The position numbers and the translations under genes were made by a program. From Hypericum androsaemum (taxonomy: Eukaryota > Streptophyta > Magnoliopsida > Malpighiales > Hypericaceae): DNA of 64,000 nt. The DNA lies in assembly GCA_963995505.1 (NCBI GenBank), contig OZ023181.1:16674221-16738220 (forward strand). The letters are read 5' to 3'. Below, piece after piece: positions 44,349-57,800 of this stretch. Position 1 is the stretch's first letter. Every line of letters starts with the position of its first letter. The notes beneath the pieces are model-generated. The model was given only the letters and a program-made list of their open reading frames with translations, searched no databases and was not told the origin of the DNA.

Positions 44349-44944
44349 GCGTGTTGTTTGAATTGGAAAGAACTGGCGACTGTCAGAAATTAATTTCCGA
44401 GAGCATTGTTCCATGAACTTGCGGCCGCAAGTTCATTGGCACCCGCCAGAAATTAATTTCAGAAGCTGTTTTCTTGCAACTTGCGGACGCCAGTTCACTG
44501 GCGACCGCAAGTCTACCCGGACAGATTCAAACTTCGTGCCTCTTAAGTTTAAATTCAAGAGAAGTCACCCAAACCCATAAGCCACCATTCATGAACGTTC
44601 CAGAAATGTTTATGGATGATGAAGAGGCTCCAATGATGAATCCAAGCTCCTATAAATAGTAATTAACATGTTCTCATTTTTTACTGAAAATCATTCCTTC
44701 CTACACCTACTATAAGCATCATCAGAATCCAAATAGTGTGTTCTTGATCGAGTCAAGGTCGTACAAACCTTGAACTCGATTACAGTGTTAAGAGCGTGAT
44801 TGTATCCTGACGACAAGTATTCACAGACTCGTTGTACTTGCGAATTTATTCGGAAGGTCGAACTTTGTCTGAAAGAATCTTCACAAGATCCTTCACGTTC
44901 GTACTACACTAAAACTCATTATCCTATCCGAAATTTTTTGACAA
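44349..44944 (+). repeat. Probable solo LTR
   Basis: Starts tgttgtttgaattgg and ends ttttttgacaaca, i.e. TGTTG...CAACA termini. A TATA-like ctataaatag at about 44650 and downstream leader-like DNA are present. No second LTR or internal region. No matching 5-bp target duplication was found, so the call is tentative. It contains two strong palindromes (44413-44436 and 44479-44512). Confidence 0.45.
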
Positions 44945-47939
44945 CACACTGATGACTTCAAACTTAAATAGTAGTGTTTGGGTCAAACCGAGTTGTTTCA
45001 AGTGGCAAGAGCATTGTATTTACTTAAAGATATATTGAGTTCTAGTCTTACAAATATAAAATACATTTTAGGAAAATCGTCTCTCTAATAGTACTAGACT
45101 CTAATAAAAAATTTTAAAAAGTACTTGTGGGGCCCAACCAGATGTTAGAATAATACTCTGCGTGAATTTTTTTTAGTTGGATGAAAGTTTTACTGTCGAA
45201 TAGGAGCAAAGTAGATGCAATTCTACTCGAAATGAGCACACTTTGCGATACATTTATTTTAGAAGAATTGTTCTAGTTTGCTATCAACTACAGCCATCAT
45301 AATTTCACCCATTAGATATTAGGTATCAGCGTGGGCAGGTCTGAGTTGGACTCTTCTAAATTAAAACAAAAGTCAACGTCTTATTGTCTTTGATTTTTTG
45401 TAGGTAACATCTTACTGTCTTTGTTTGGATATTATCTACTTAAAGACGTCGAAACAAAAAACCTTTGGTCAGGGAATCTCGAGAGAATGTTAGGTAGATT
45501 TAAGTGGGCCAACCATTTCATTGTTAATTTAGCTCGAGTAGAAGCTTATTTATACTACGTAGTCAAGAGTTTCATATTCTTAGTTTCACAAATCCGAAAC
45601 ATTGAAATAATAGGCAGAATATTTTTTATCAAATCAAAAATTAAAATCTAAAACCCAACTCATTCGATTCGAAACAAGTTCAACACACTTCTTTAAAATA
45701 GAGCTACTGGTTGACCAGAGTGACTCGGTTAGGAAGGCCCATCACAGAGGCTGATTCTCCTCCTTCCAGACTTGGCGCCTTCCTAATCTGCCTTGATCTC
45801 ATAACGGCTGGATTAATGATTCTTGCCAGCTGCTGCAAATACACACCACAATATCAGCCTCTAATTGGTGTACATAATCTTCCTTTTGTAACTGTATATA
45901 TGTAACACGAAGACAGTAATACAATTTGAGCAATTTCCACCGTTATTTACACCTATTATGGACAGGGCATACTAGTATAGCACAGTAGAGCCCAAGCCAA
46001 AATAATTTTTTTGTTCTGTCACATCTTTAGAGAGAAAGATGGTCTCGAATAATACAAAACATGGTGTGACCAAATTACCCTTTTGTCTTGAAGAGAGATT
46101 CTTTGTAAAATCTTGATACGCTAAACTAGAGCCAATCGGTAAAGAATTAAAACAATATTGAATAAAAAAAAGGGTAACATAGATAAACAACGAGGCATAA
46201 GGATGAAACGAAACTAAAGATGTGATGTGATGTGATTGTATTGTGATGAAAAATGAGAAGTGAGTTCTTAAATTGCATTGAGAAAGATTAGTAGATAAGA
46301 TTCAAATAGATTAAAATTTCAAGGGAAAGCAAACAATCATTTATTAATATTTTACTAAATTATCATTGTTACATGTATTTGTAATGTTAGATGATAATAT
46401 TATATTGATGAACTATATATTTAAATATGGGCATTTCTACATTTTTTTATCTTATTAATTTATCAAAATTATTAATTTTTTGAAGTAACTTGAGTTGGGA
46501 ACCACAAAAATATTAATTTAGAATGCACATTAATTTATAGAGTCTTACTATATTTTAAAAAAAGTACAAGAAGAGTAATCTTGGAAAATTGATTTTCTGA
46601 AATTACTGTCCTAAGACAACTTTTTTTTGTCCCACGTAAAAAGATGTGACAAATATAAGAGAATCAACATGACTGAATTTAAGTTCTATGCATGCCCACT
46701 GTTTCTCCAAACACTAAACATGACCAAAATTGTTGTCCAGGCCTGCTCTGTTCTAAGAACCAAACACAGCCAGAGAGTCCAGCTACAAGAGTCTAAAGGG
46801 TACACTGATATAAAAGTACATAGACTTGTTTTTATATCGAATGGGTATTAACATAAATTAACTTGATTAATGAATTAGATAAAATTGAACAAAAATATAA
46901 GAAATCGGAAATTTCAAAATCATGCAGCACATTTTGTAATTTATGTAACTTTTTTTCATTAAAGAAAGAGGAAATTTTCATTAGTATTTAGTTCCAATAT
47001 CCTTTTCCTCAGTTTTTAAGTTAAGGAAAGATGATATACCATTAGATATTACATATCTATTTCATATCAGATATTTTCCTTAAATGGGCTGAGTTTGATA
47101 TACTTTCCATAGAATCAAATTCAAGGTCAAATAACTCTGAATAAACTGTTTGACAGACTTTCCAAAAAAAGATGTTTAAGGTACTCTTGAGAAATTTATA
47201 TAGGATTACATGAAAATATTTTTGTATACCAAATTTTAATATATACAACCATGTATTAAGCTGCTCAACAAGAACTACAAGTATTTCCTTTTTTAATGGG
47301 ACTACAAGTGGTAAATTGTGAAATATGTATGACCTTAATCTAACAAAAAAAATATGTTTTGATGTCTTCAAATATTATTTTCCTCAAAATCTGCATTTTA
47401 GTCGTCAAAAAAGAAAAAAGAAATAATTTATCCTATTTATTATATATTTGTTAGCATCTTCAAAATAAATTAAAGTATAACCAAACTATAAATCAAAAAA
47501 TCAGAAAATAAATAGCTCTAACCATATATGACTAATACCGCTACTAACCTATTTATTATTTTAAATAAATCATAAATCTTTATTGTTTACGATTCGTGTT
47601 TGAAGCAACAACCGTCACCCTTTCAAGTGTAACATAAGCTCAATTATACTATATTTTCATAGTAGCATCTACACGGATTTTTTTTAATAAGTGAATTTTA
47701 TTATTGGATAAAGGAGGAAAATAATTATATGAAGCACCATGAAAGTAGGTGCTTGAGAAGAGAAACTTATCCAAAAAAAATCCCAACAAACAAAATCAAG
47801 AGAATCTCAAAGATGTTGCCTTATATTTAATCTTTGGTTATATCGAAGGCTAGAATAATTTTATGGTGATCTTTACGTATCAAGTGATAATATTTGAACT
47901 TTTGATCTTTTAATAAAGTCTACGAGAGAGAAAAGGACC
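44945..47939. other. Intergenic DNA, no gene recognised
   Basis: AT-rich throughout. Short ORFs at 45421-45651, 45711-45905, 45972-46190, 46627-46851 and 47057-47371 have no domain features or codon composition that support a gene. Likely old, decayed repeats. Confidence 0.5.
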
Positions 47940-47950
47940 ATGTAAAACTA

Positions 47951-48619
47951 AGAGTGGCAATGGGTAGAGTAGGGTAAGGATCTATAGGATCCAAACTCAG
48001 ACCCTTGATTTAGAAATAAGACCCAAACTCTACCCACAACCATATGGGTATTTTGAATAAGGACCTGGACCAAACCCTAGAGTCCAAACAAAGATCCATG
48101 CCCTACCCACAGACCCATTGCTTTACAACATACTTTTATCATTTTAATATAATCAAAATAAAAAAATTAACGCAAATCATTAAAAAACTTCCCATTTGAA
48201 AGTCTCTGTGATAAAATGATAATATCATATTAAAGTGTAGAATAAACTCTAAACCAACTAAATAAGTGTGGTTCAAATTGATAATATTTTACCATAATAT
48301 AGAAAACATATGCGGCTAGGTTTATTTTAATATCAGTTGCTACATCTTTTTTAAGTGATCCTCTAGATTTTTTTAGGTGTAGGCTAATTTTTTTTGCAGT
48401 TGTATTTAAATATTCTTAGAAATATATAAATATGAATGTAAGTAGGGTATAACTAGGGTCTTATTAGGGCAAGATTTAATTAATGGGTCTATGGGTAGGG
48501 TCAGGGTCTGGATTCATATAGACCCTATCTATATAGATAGATCCAAATCTGTAGACCCTAAGATCTATAGGGTAGGCTAATGGTCTGATCCACCGGGTGT
48601 GGGTCTTTTTGCCATCCCA
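47951..48619 (+). mobile_element. MITE-like element (copy C, best preserved)
   Basis: Begins agagtggcaatgggtag and ends gtctttttgccatccca, so the ends carry inverted tggcaa / ttgcca. Flanked by an 11-bp direct repeat, atgtaaaacta, at 47940-47950 and 48620-48630. 669 bp, no ORF. The TGGCAA-type ends and no coding capacity suggest a hAT-related MITE, although 11 bp is longer than the usual 8-bp duplication. Confidence 0.75.
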
Positions 48620-48836
48620 ATGTAAAACTATAAAATAGTCACTTTGTTAAAGGTATACTTTTACACCTAGTAACTACACCTAACATGAATTGAATCCTAT
48701 ACTCTGTCAATTTTTGCTACGCCTTGTACCGTTAGGCCAAATGCTCTTTGGTGTGAATGACCATATGTTCAAGTTAAATTAATGACCTCAATCTAAAGGT
48801 GAAATAAATAGGAGCATGAGAGAATCTCACTTTATC

Positions 48837-48845
48837 TATAAATAG
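48837..48845 (+). promoter_or_regulatory. TATA box of the MADS-box gene
   Basis: tataaatag lies about 180 bp upstream of the MADS start codon, a reasonable distance for a short 5' UTR of about 150 nt. It is the best TATA match in this flank. Confidence 0.5.
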
Positions 48846-49017
48846 GGTCAGGAATTAAATGCTAGAATTGTACGCTTATAATCACAGAAAGAGTCTTTAA
48901 GAATCTCTATTAAGTCAAAGATTGACCTAGAGAAGATAAATATCAAAGAGAGAGGGGAGATCTTTTCCAAGGTAAAAGAGTCAAAGAAGGTAAAAGAACA
49001 ATAGAAAGGAAAACAAT

Positions 49018-52000
49018 ATGGGAAGGAGAAAAGTAGAGCTCAAGAAAATTGAGAACAACACTTATAGACATATTAGCTTTTCCAAAAGAAAAACTGGGCT
49101 TGTTAAGAAAGCTTATGAACTTTCTACCATGTGTGATATAGAGGTGGGTTTGGTCCTCTTCTCACCAGCTGGAAAACTATTTTTCTATGAAGGGAAGAAA
49201 AGGTAATTTATTAGTTTTGAAATCTTGATCATTCTCAAATTTATATTTTCTTTACCCAATTATTTTTTATTTTGTATTTTGATTTGTCTGCTTAAGGATT
49301 GAGGAAATTCTTCAGCAATATATGGATCTACTAGAGAGACAACGTGGACGGTAAACAATCTTTGTCACAATGTTAATATACATTGAATTACATATTAGAT
49401 TTTATGACTAACTAAAAAGTTCTCTATGAAACTAGAAATGAACAGTTTATTTTCTTTGATAAGTGAAAATTTTATGAACTCCATAAAAAGATCATTACAA
49501 GTGCAAAACAATGATCTCTATGAAACTAGAAATGTTGATGTACATTGAATTACAAATTAGATTTCATGACTAACTAAAATTATTTCTATGAAACTAGAAA
49601 TGAACAATTTATTTTCTTTCATAAGTGAAAATTTTATGAACTCCATAAAAAAAATCATTACAAGTGCAAAACAAAGATCATACAATTTATTAAAGTCATT
49701 TACAAATTTGTGCTTGATGGTGGAAGATAATAGTTGACATTTCTACTTAATTACTAGTTTTAAATCAAACTAAAAAGGATTCAACCTATATGTTGTAGAT
49801 GGTTTTGGCTACTAAATTGCAAAAGAACAATACAAATGGTGGAGTGACAATTTCTCTCACATGATGTTGAAATTTTATTTTTAAGCATGTGGATTGAAAA
49901 TTAAGCTATAAAATTATTGTCATAAACTAATCAGATACACAAATTCGGGACCATAAATTAGAACATCTAGAAAATGTATGATAAAAAAGGGAGTACATAA
50001 CTCAAATTAAGAATATGCATGTATTATAGCCAGATTTTTTGCTGAAAGTTGAACCAGTTATTTGTCTTTAGTTGTCGTTGCAATTGTTGTCTTGGAAAAT
50101 TTTCATTGTAATATTATTAAAATAATTTATTTATAAATTAGTAAAAGTGAATAGATAAATATAACATTTTTAAGAGGTTTATGGATATCATTATTTTTAA
50201 TGAATCCATTATAAAAAATAAATCTTATAAATAATAGTAAGCTTGGTATGTTTGACATATCTTACTTCATGATTGTAAAAATTATGGATAAAATTAGCTG
50301 TTTAACGAACTAATCATTTTTTTAACGAACTAATGATTTATTTTCAAAAAGTATAGCGAAAAGTATGGAATGCAATCTATTGTTAAATTTAGAAGTTTTA
50401 CTATGACATATAACATAAATTTAGTATATATGATCTAACTAGATTTACAACGGTCTGTATGTCAGAATGTTTGATGCACTTACTTTTCGTATTGCAAAGC
50501 GGATAATAAATTATAAAATTATTATCAATTAAAAAAATATTCCGAGTTGCAAATACATCACGTGGTTTTTTATAAGTGAAATGTGCTGCGTGGCATGTAG
50601 ATATAATATTTAGCATTTAACTAGATTCACCAGGGCTCGAAATGTAAGAATATTATAATACACCTTTTTTATAAGAAGAATAATTTAGTAATACTACAAT
50701 AGTTGAGATTTTGTGAAGTTTTTCTATGTTATATAAAGTGTAGTTCAGTACTTGATTTATGTATTATAATGTTACTTCAAATATTTTTTTTGAATAAGTC
50801 AACTTTATTAAAATCAAAAGAAAAGAAAAATTACATAATTTTCAAACCCATAAAATAACATCTAGCTAACCCACGTGTAGGTAGTTAGGATAACCCAAAG
50901 GATACTAGGCATAGTATTTCTTACGAAGCACATGTACTCGCTTTGATGTCTATTTTCCCTGCTGCTTTGGAGTGGACTGCTCTCCTCCGTTAGATCACCC
51001 AATTTTTTTTCCGGAAGTAATTACATTACTCAAAAGCAGTCGAGTTTGTGTGTCCATAACAACAAACTCATTGCTTTGCAAACTCAGCAAGAAGCTAGCC
51101 CCTTCGCGATGAGCACACTGATGACCAACTAAACTCTGTAACACATCACTGTCAACATTGTTTAACTCATGGCTATCCTATGTAAACAAACCAGTGCCAG
51201 TACTAACCACCTCAACCAAAACTTCGTTGGCATTTTATGATACTCCCTTGGTCTCCTTGCAAATCAAATCAGTGCCATTACCAAACTCCTCAACCAAACA
51301 CTCTTTGGCATTTTCTAATACTGCCACATGTTCTTTGTCGCACAAGACATCTTTCCATATCAATAGAATCACCTTAGGCTGTCCAATAGACTATTCTGTC
51401 ACAGACTGCTCTGCCACAAAAGATTTCAAAACCACAGTTGTTACCAAAACCTGCTCTGATGTCTCATCCTCTCCAACATCCTCGAGCACCTCAAACACAT
51501 TAGCAATCACAAACTTATTTTCAACTCCAACTGCTTTATAGCCTTTGGATGTGCTTCTGGTAGCCTTATTAGCCATCTTCTTCAGAGCATACACTTGCTT
51601 GCTCCGATTCACACCACTACCACTACTGCCACTATGCCTCTCTCTAGGTATGGTCAAATTCTCAAGGCCCTGTCTCTCCTTCCCGGCTACCTCCTCAGAA
51701 CATTTGCCCACCATAATGTCCTGCTTCTTAGCCTCAACTAAACCATCTTACCGAGATGAAGACTTACGATAGTTTGAAAGTCAATGACCAATGATCTTGA
51801 TTTGAGAGTAAAATATAGACAAGTTCTCATAAACCACACCCACCCATGAGTATTTGCTAGACCATTTCAAGATGACCTTGTCTTGAAGTGGTTTGGCTAA
51901 GTCTATTTCAACCAGCACCTGCACATATGTATCAAAACTCTGAGAAAGTGTATCAATATAACCTCGAATAGGATCTCTAACTAACATAGCAAGGCCTGGA

Positions 52001-54763
52001 ATGATTGAGGGATCAATATGTTTTATTCGGAGACCTGAAAGCTTAACCCAAACTTTTTCCAATGAAGTCACTGTACCGGAGGTACTGAAGTCCCTTACCC
52101 AAGGTTGTAAATAAAGAGTGCCATGTGGCCATCGACACTCGGAAGAGCACCACACACAATTCTTCTCCTTCTCTAAATTGAAATGAAACCATTGTATCCC
52201 ATCCCCAGAGACAACATTCTCCATGAAAAATTCGACCACACCTTCGAGATGATGCTTAGCAACTTAGACAAAAAGCATGGCTTAGTGCCCTTCGACAAAA
52301 TAAGACGCCCAATACATGCCCATTTTTTGAAATCCGCAGTTTTAGAAACATATTTCTTTTCATCAAGCACCACAAAAAAGTGTTCACCCTTAAGGATTGA
52401 CTTAAAGGGCTACCTTTCATGTTGGCAGCCTCTGTCTTCGGCTCAGACCAAGTTGGCACAAGATGGACGAGGTTGGGAAATTTCTGATCCTTGCACCACA
52501 ACAATAGTACATACCGAGTCTTTGGTGGTTGAGGCTACAATAGGAGTTGTATCCTTGAGAGCGGTAATGGGAAACAAGTGGTTTCATAATTGCGACAAAA
52601 TTGTCATCATAGTGTGTGGCGGTGCTCCCCACCATTGGTAGGCTTGGACACGGGGCATCCAGGAGACACTAGAGGCCTGCTTGACTCTAGAAGATATCCA
52701 GACGCACCAACAGTCATGGCGGCTCCTGAACAAGTACCATGGCCCCCCTTTTCTAGCTTTAGCTGTGATGAAGTATGATGCTCAGTCCTTGCTTAATCAA
52801 TCATGGGGGGAACAATCGTCATAAGAGTGCTAACAGTCACAATAACAAATGGAGAAGCCAAAGGGCGCGGTGAAGTTAGGAACTGAGAAGATGATGTGTG
52901 ACCATGAATCACGTGAGGAACTTCAATCTGGTCGAATGGTGATGGTAATATTGATATCGAATTTACCTCTGCAAAGGATGGCACTAATGAACCCTGGGGA
53001 AATGGCTGGGCTGCTGATGTGCGAGAAGGGTTGCACTGTGAAAGGGTGTCCATAAAAGCAACGAAAGCTAATATGAGGGCTCATGAGCACCGGCAACATC
53101 ATAGATCAGAGGAGCATACGCGGTGGTCTGGTGGGGATCGCTGACAAGAGGCGGATGAGACACCGACGATGAAAACATTGTGGACGAGACTCTAATATAA
53201 GATGCCGAAAGAGAGCTTGCATTGTAGTCACTCGACAAGTTAGGCAGAATAGGAGGCGGGAGTCGAGACGGGATCCGTCGGCCTCTCCATGTTGGAGGCA
53301 AAGTCGTTGGAGGTTCACTTATGAGTTGCCACCGGGAACCCTTAGCAGAGAGTTTTAAATTTTGTTTTTCATCGCAGAGTTTTCAATGTTACTTCAAATC
53401 TAAATATAATTATTCTTTAAAATTAGAAAAGAGAGTTGATAATTTTAACATTCATAAGAGGTTTAACACTATCATTATTTTCTGAATAATTCATTATGAA
53501 AATTTAGAAAGTAATAATATGATAAGTATGCTTTGCTTTATGATCTTAAAAATTATGGATAAAATTTGGTGTTTAAGTAACTAGTAATATTTTGTAAAAG
53601 TATTTAGAGATGAAGAGTGAAAACACGTACTATCATCAACATGATAGGAAAGTAAATTTAATGAATAAGATCTAACAAGATATATTCAACGGTTTAAATA
53701 CCAAATTTTAATGTAGTGCTTTTCATTCTCCAATGATGTGGATATGATGTCGCTCCGAGGATAATTATGAATTATACTTAATAAATTTACAAGAAATCAC
53801 ATTGTGTTACAAACGCACCAAGTGCCTGATATGTACATGTATATTTATGAGCTAATTTTATTAATGGCTAAGACTATTTGATGTGTTAGAATGATCCATG
53901 TATATAATATGATGTTTGAGTTGTTGATAAAATACAAGATGATCTTGATTCCTGCCAATATATCATTTGAAATGTGGACTTTTAACAAAATTACTTGTCT
54001 GGCACAAATAAATCATGAAATATTGGTTGAAGGCACCAAATCTATCATTACATTTATTTTAACTTCAACTTCTATTGATTATTCTAACGTTAATTGTTTT
54101 TATTTTGTTCTTGCCATGGATCTACAAATATATATCTACGATTCAACATAAAAAGGGTGAATAATCCAGAGGTGACAATTCATTATTCTTTCGTTAATAA
54201 ATTAAAATATTTTGCCATCAATACTGTTGGAGTTGATATATGCAACGTATATGCGTGGTCTCTTACAGCTGATTCGAGGAATTATTGCTCAGCTTGCTCT
54301 TGAATGGAATATTTACAAAAAGGAAAAACTTGGGTTTGTCTTTATATTCTCTATCCATTTTCACGTTTATGAACTAAATTTAAGAATTCACGTGTAGTTT
54401 TATTTCTTATAGCTACGCTAGCAGTTGCATGGACATGGAATCACTTGTCCAGGTATAAATAGTCACTTATAACTAGTTATTAATTTTTTATCTCCTTAAA
54501 AAGTTTAATAGTTATGACAATAAATGTTTTTCAGGTGTTGATGAACGATATTAATGCTTGCAGTTCACAATTAGAAGAAGTGAAAAACCAACTAATGTAC
54601 GTGAACATTTAACTTGATCTCACTTTTTACATCTTTATATATACACATTGTCATCCTTGTTGTTTGTAACAAATATATTTTCAAACTATAGAGACATGAA
54701 GAATTAAAAAAAAAAATACCAGAGACAAAAGTGTGTATGTTTCCAAATAATAGAGATTCAATA

Positions 54764-54807
<44 letters not shown>

Positions 54808-57800
54808 TACTCCCATACATTCTTGTTTCTAAAAATGTTCCGATTTTTTTTAATTACAATGTCATCATTTGTAATGAATTAGGTGCCTAGTTGAAAATGC
54901 AAGCTTGGTCCAAGAATCAACAGAGGCTGGCGAGCACGAGGAGGTTTTGGAATGGGTGCTAGGACTTGTTCGCATGCGGAAGGCAAGTGTTCTCCCCTTA
55001 ATTAATTTCATATTCTTGCTCATTTCTATTTAACTCAATTAATTTGTCTGCCTTATGATTAATTACAGCAAGTTATAGAAGAAAATGAGCATTTCCGTTT
55101 ACAACAAGGTCTTGCTCATGTAAGTATATGCAGAAATTTTCTTATATTATTAATTTGAGAAAAGTCCACTTTAGTACCCTGTGGTATCGACCAAAATCAC
55201 TTTAGTACCCTGTGGTAAAAAACCGATCAATCGAGTCATACTTATTCCAATTAACATCAAAAAGGGCCTCGGGCAGCTGCCCGGAGCTGCCCGAACCTAC
55301 CCGAGCGCTGCTCGGGCCACGTGGCCAGCCACGTCACCAATTTTGATGATGTGGCGCCACGTCACCAATTCTCCTCCTCCTCCGATTTTCCTCCTCCTCC
55401 TCCCCTCCTCCTCCTCCTCCTCCTCCGCCTCCTCCTCCTCCGCGTTCCTCCTCCTCCTCCTCCCCTCCTCCTCCTCCTCCTCCTCCTCCCCGCGTCCTCC
55501 TCCTCCTCCTCCTCCCCGCGTCCTCCTCCTCCTCCTCCGCGTCCTCCTCCTCCGCGTCCCCCTCCTCCTCCTCCTCCTCCTCCTCCTCCTCTCCTCCTCC
55601 TCCCCGCATCCCCCTCCTCCTCCGCGTCCTCCTCCTCCCCGCGTCCTCCTCCTCCCCGCGTCCCCCTCCTCCTCCGCGTCCTCCTCCTCCTCCTCCTCCT
55701 CCGCGTCCCCCTCCTCCTCCTCTCCTCCTCCTCCCCACGTTGCCCTCCTCCTCCGCATCCTCCTCCTCCCCGCGTCCTCCTCCTCCCCACGCCCCCCTCC
55801 TCCTCCGCGTCCTCCTCCTCCCCGCGTCCCCCTCCTCCCCCGCGTCCCCCTCCTCCTCTCCTCCTCCTCCCCGCGTCCCCCTCCTCCTCCCCGCGTCCTC
55901 CTCCCCCTCCTCCTCTCCTCCTCATCCCCGCGTCCTCCTCCTCCTCCTCCTCCTCCCCGCGTCCCCCTCCTCCTCCTCCTCCTCCTCCTCCTCCTCCTCC
56001 CCGCCTCCTCCTCCCCCTCTTGGTGACGTGGCGCCACGTCATCAAAATTGGTGATGTGGCTGGCCACATGGCCCGGGCAGCGCTCGGGTAGGTTCGGGCA
56101 GCTCCGGACAGCTGCCCGAGGCCCTTTTTGATGTTAATTGGAATAAGTATGACTCGATTGATCGGTTTTTTACCACAGGGTACTAAAGTGATTTTGGTCG
56201 ATACCACAGGGTACGAAAGTGAACTTTTCCCTATTAATTTTGATGATCAAAATTTTCTCTTCTTTAGAAGGGTAATTTTGGGGTAATGACCATTGACCAT
56301 ACCTGTGCTTTAAGTTGTAATCACCTTAAAAGACTAAAATGAGCACTTCAGGTGTTGGAACTTTTTCTTTGATCAAAATATGATCATTGCATAACAAAAT
56401 AACAAAAATAAATTAATATCCGCATAAAAACGAAGTCCTAGTTTTTTTCTAGACATAAAAAAATCATGTAACATCAATTCTCTTTAAAAGTTCAAATTAA
56501 AGATACTTTACTACTAATTGGAAAGTAGGCGAGTTGAAATCATTGATGCATGAATGGTATAAAATAATGTCCAAATTAGTTAGTCTTATATTCGTTAAAA
56601 TCAAAAAAGTTATAATAAGCAAGATTGCTAATAAAAATGCTTCAAATTGTCTTAAATTCACTAAAATTGATCACTTCATAATTAGTTAGTCTCAAACAGT
56701 CAATTTTTATGTTCTTGTTATATTTATTCGTTTAGTTGGTGGTTATATTCACGTGACAATCAATGTGGTTAATATGATCTTTAAAAATGTTGCAATTGAC
56801 GCGGAATTTTGGTGAAGGAATTTCCTACTGATGGAGGATCCCATACGGGACAAAGTTCAAGCTATAGTGATTTATTGAACAAATTTTCGATTTCTACTAT
56901 CAGAGGATTCGATGTAGGAGAAAATTCAAGCTATAATGACTTATCTAGGAAATTTTCAATTCCTACTGTCGGAGGATTTGATATGGGAAAAAATTCAAAC
57001 TATAATGACTTATCTAGAAGATTTTTGATTCCTACTGCCGGAGGATTCGATGTGGGTGAAAGTTCAAACTATAATGACTTATTTAGTAGATTTTTGATTC
57101 CTACTGCCGGAGAATTCGATGTGGGAGAAAGTTCAAATTATAATGACTTATCTAGGAGATTTTCGATTCCTACTACCGGAAAATTCGATGTGGGAGAAAG
57201 TTCAAACTATAATGACTTATCTAGGAGATTTCCAATTCCTACTTCTGGAGGGTTTGATGTGAGAGCAAGTTCAAATTATAACGACTTATCAAGGAAATTT
57301 TTAATTCCTACTACCGGAGGCCTCGACGTGGAAGCAAGCTCAAACTATAATGGCATCAACAATGCTCCCCCACTTAATTTCTTTGATGTAAACCTTCATG
57401 AGAACCAACCTTTCCTTGGTGGGAACTTTAACCCTCCAACACAACCTGAGCCAAACTTTCCATCCATTCCGAAGCACTCATCTTTTGACTTCGGATTTCA
57501 GCCGTTCAGGTGCGTTCAGTTTGTTTCCCAATTGTTGGAAAATACCTTACCACGTTGTGAGAAGTTGTTGTCCACCTTAATTAAACCTTTTTCCAAAATA
57601 AAATATGTTTTCCATTATCTGAAATCGGAGAATGCTTTGCCGAGAAAAAAAAATTCGGCAAAACAATGATGCCTAAATTCTTTCCCTAATTATCTATCTA
57701 ACAATGTCATTTATATGCACTGAATTGCGCCCAAAACTGATGCTCCTCATATGTTAATACAGCAATGAAACACAAAATTATGCTGGGAACTTGCAACAAC

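Noticed and set aside
55181..56207. Several long ORFs (up to 281 codons) on both strands over the CTC tract
   Set aside because: They are Pro/Ser/Leu-rich or Gly/Arg/Glu-rich translations of a simple repeat, present in many frames at once and bounded by transposon inverted repeats.
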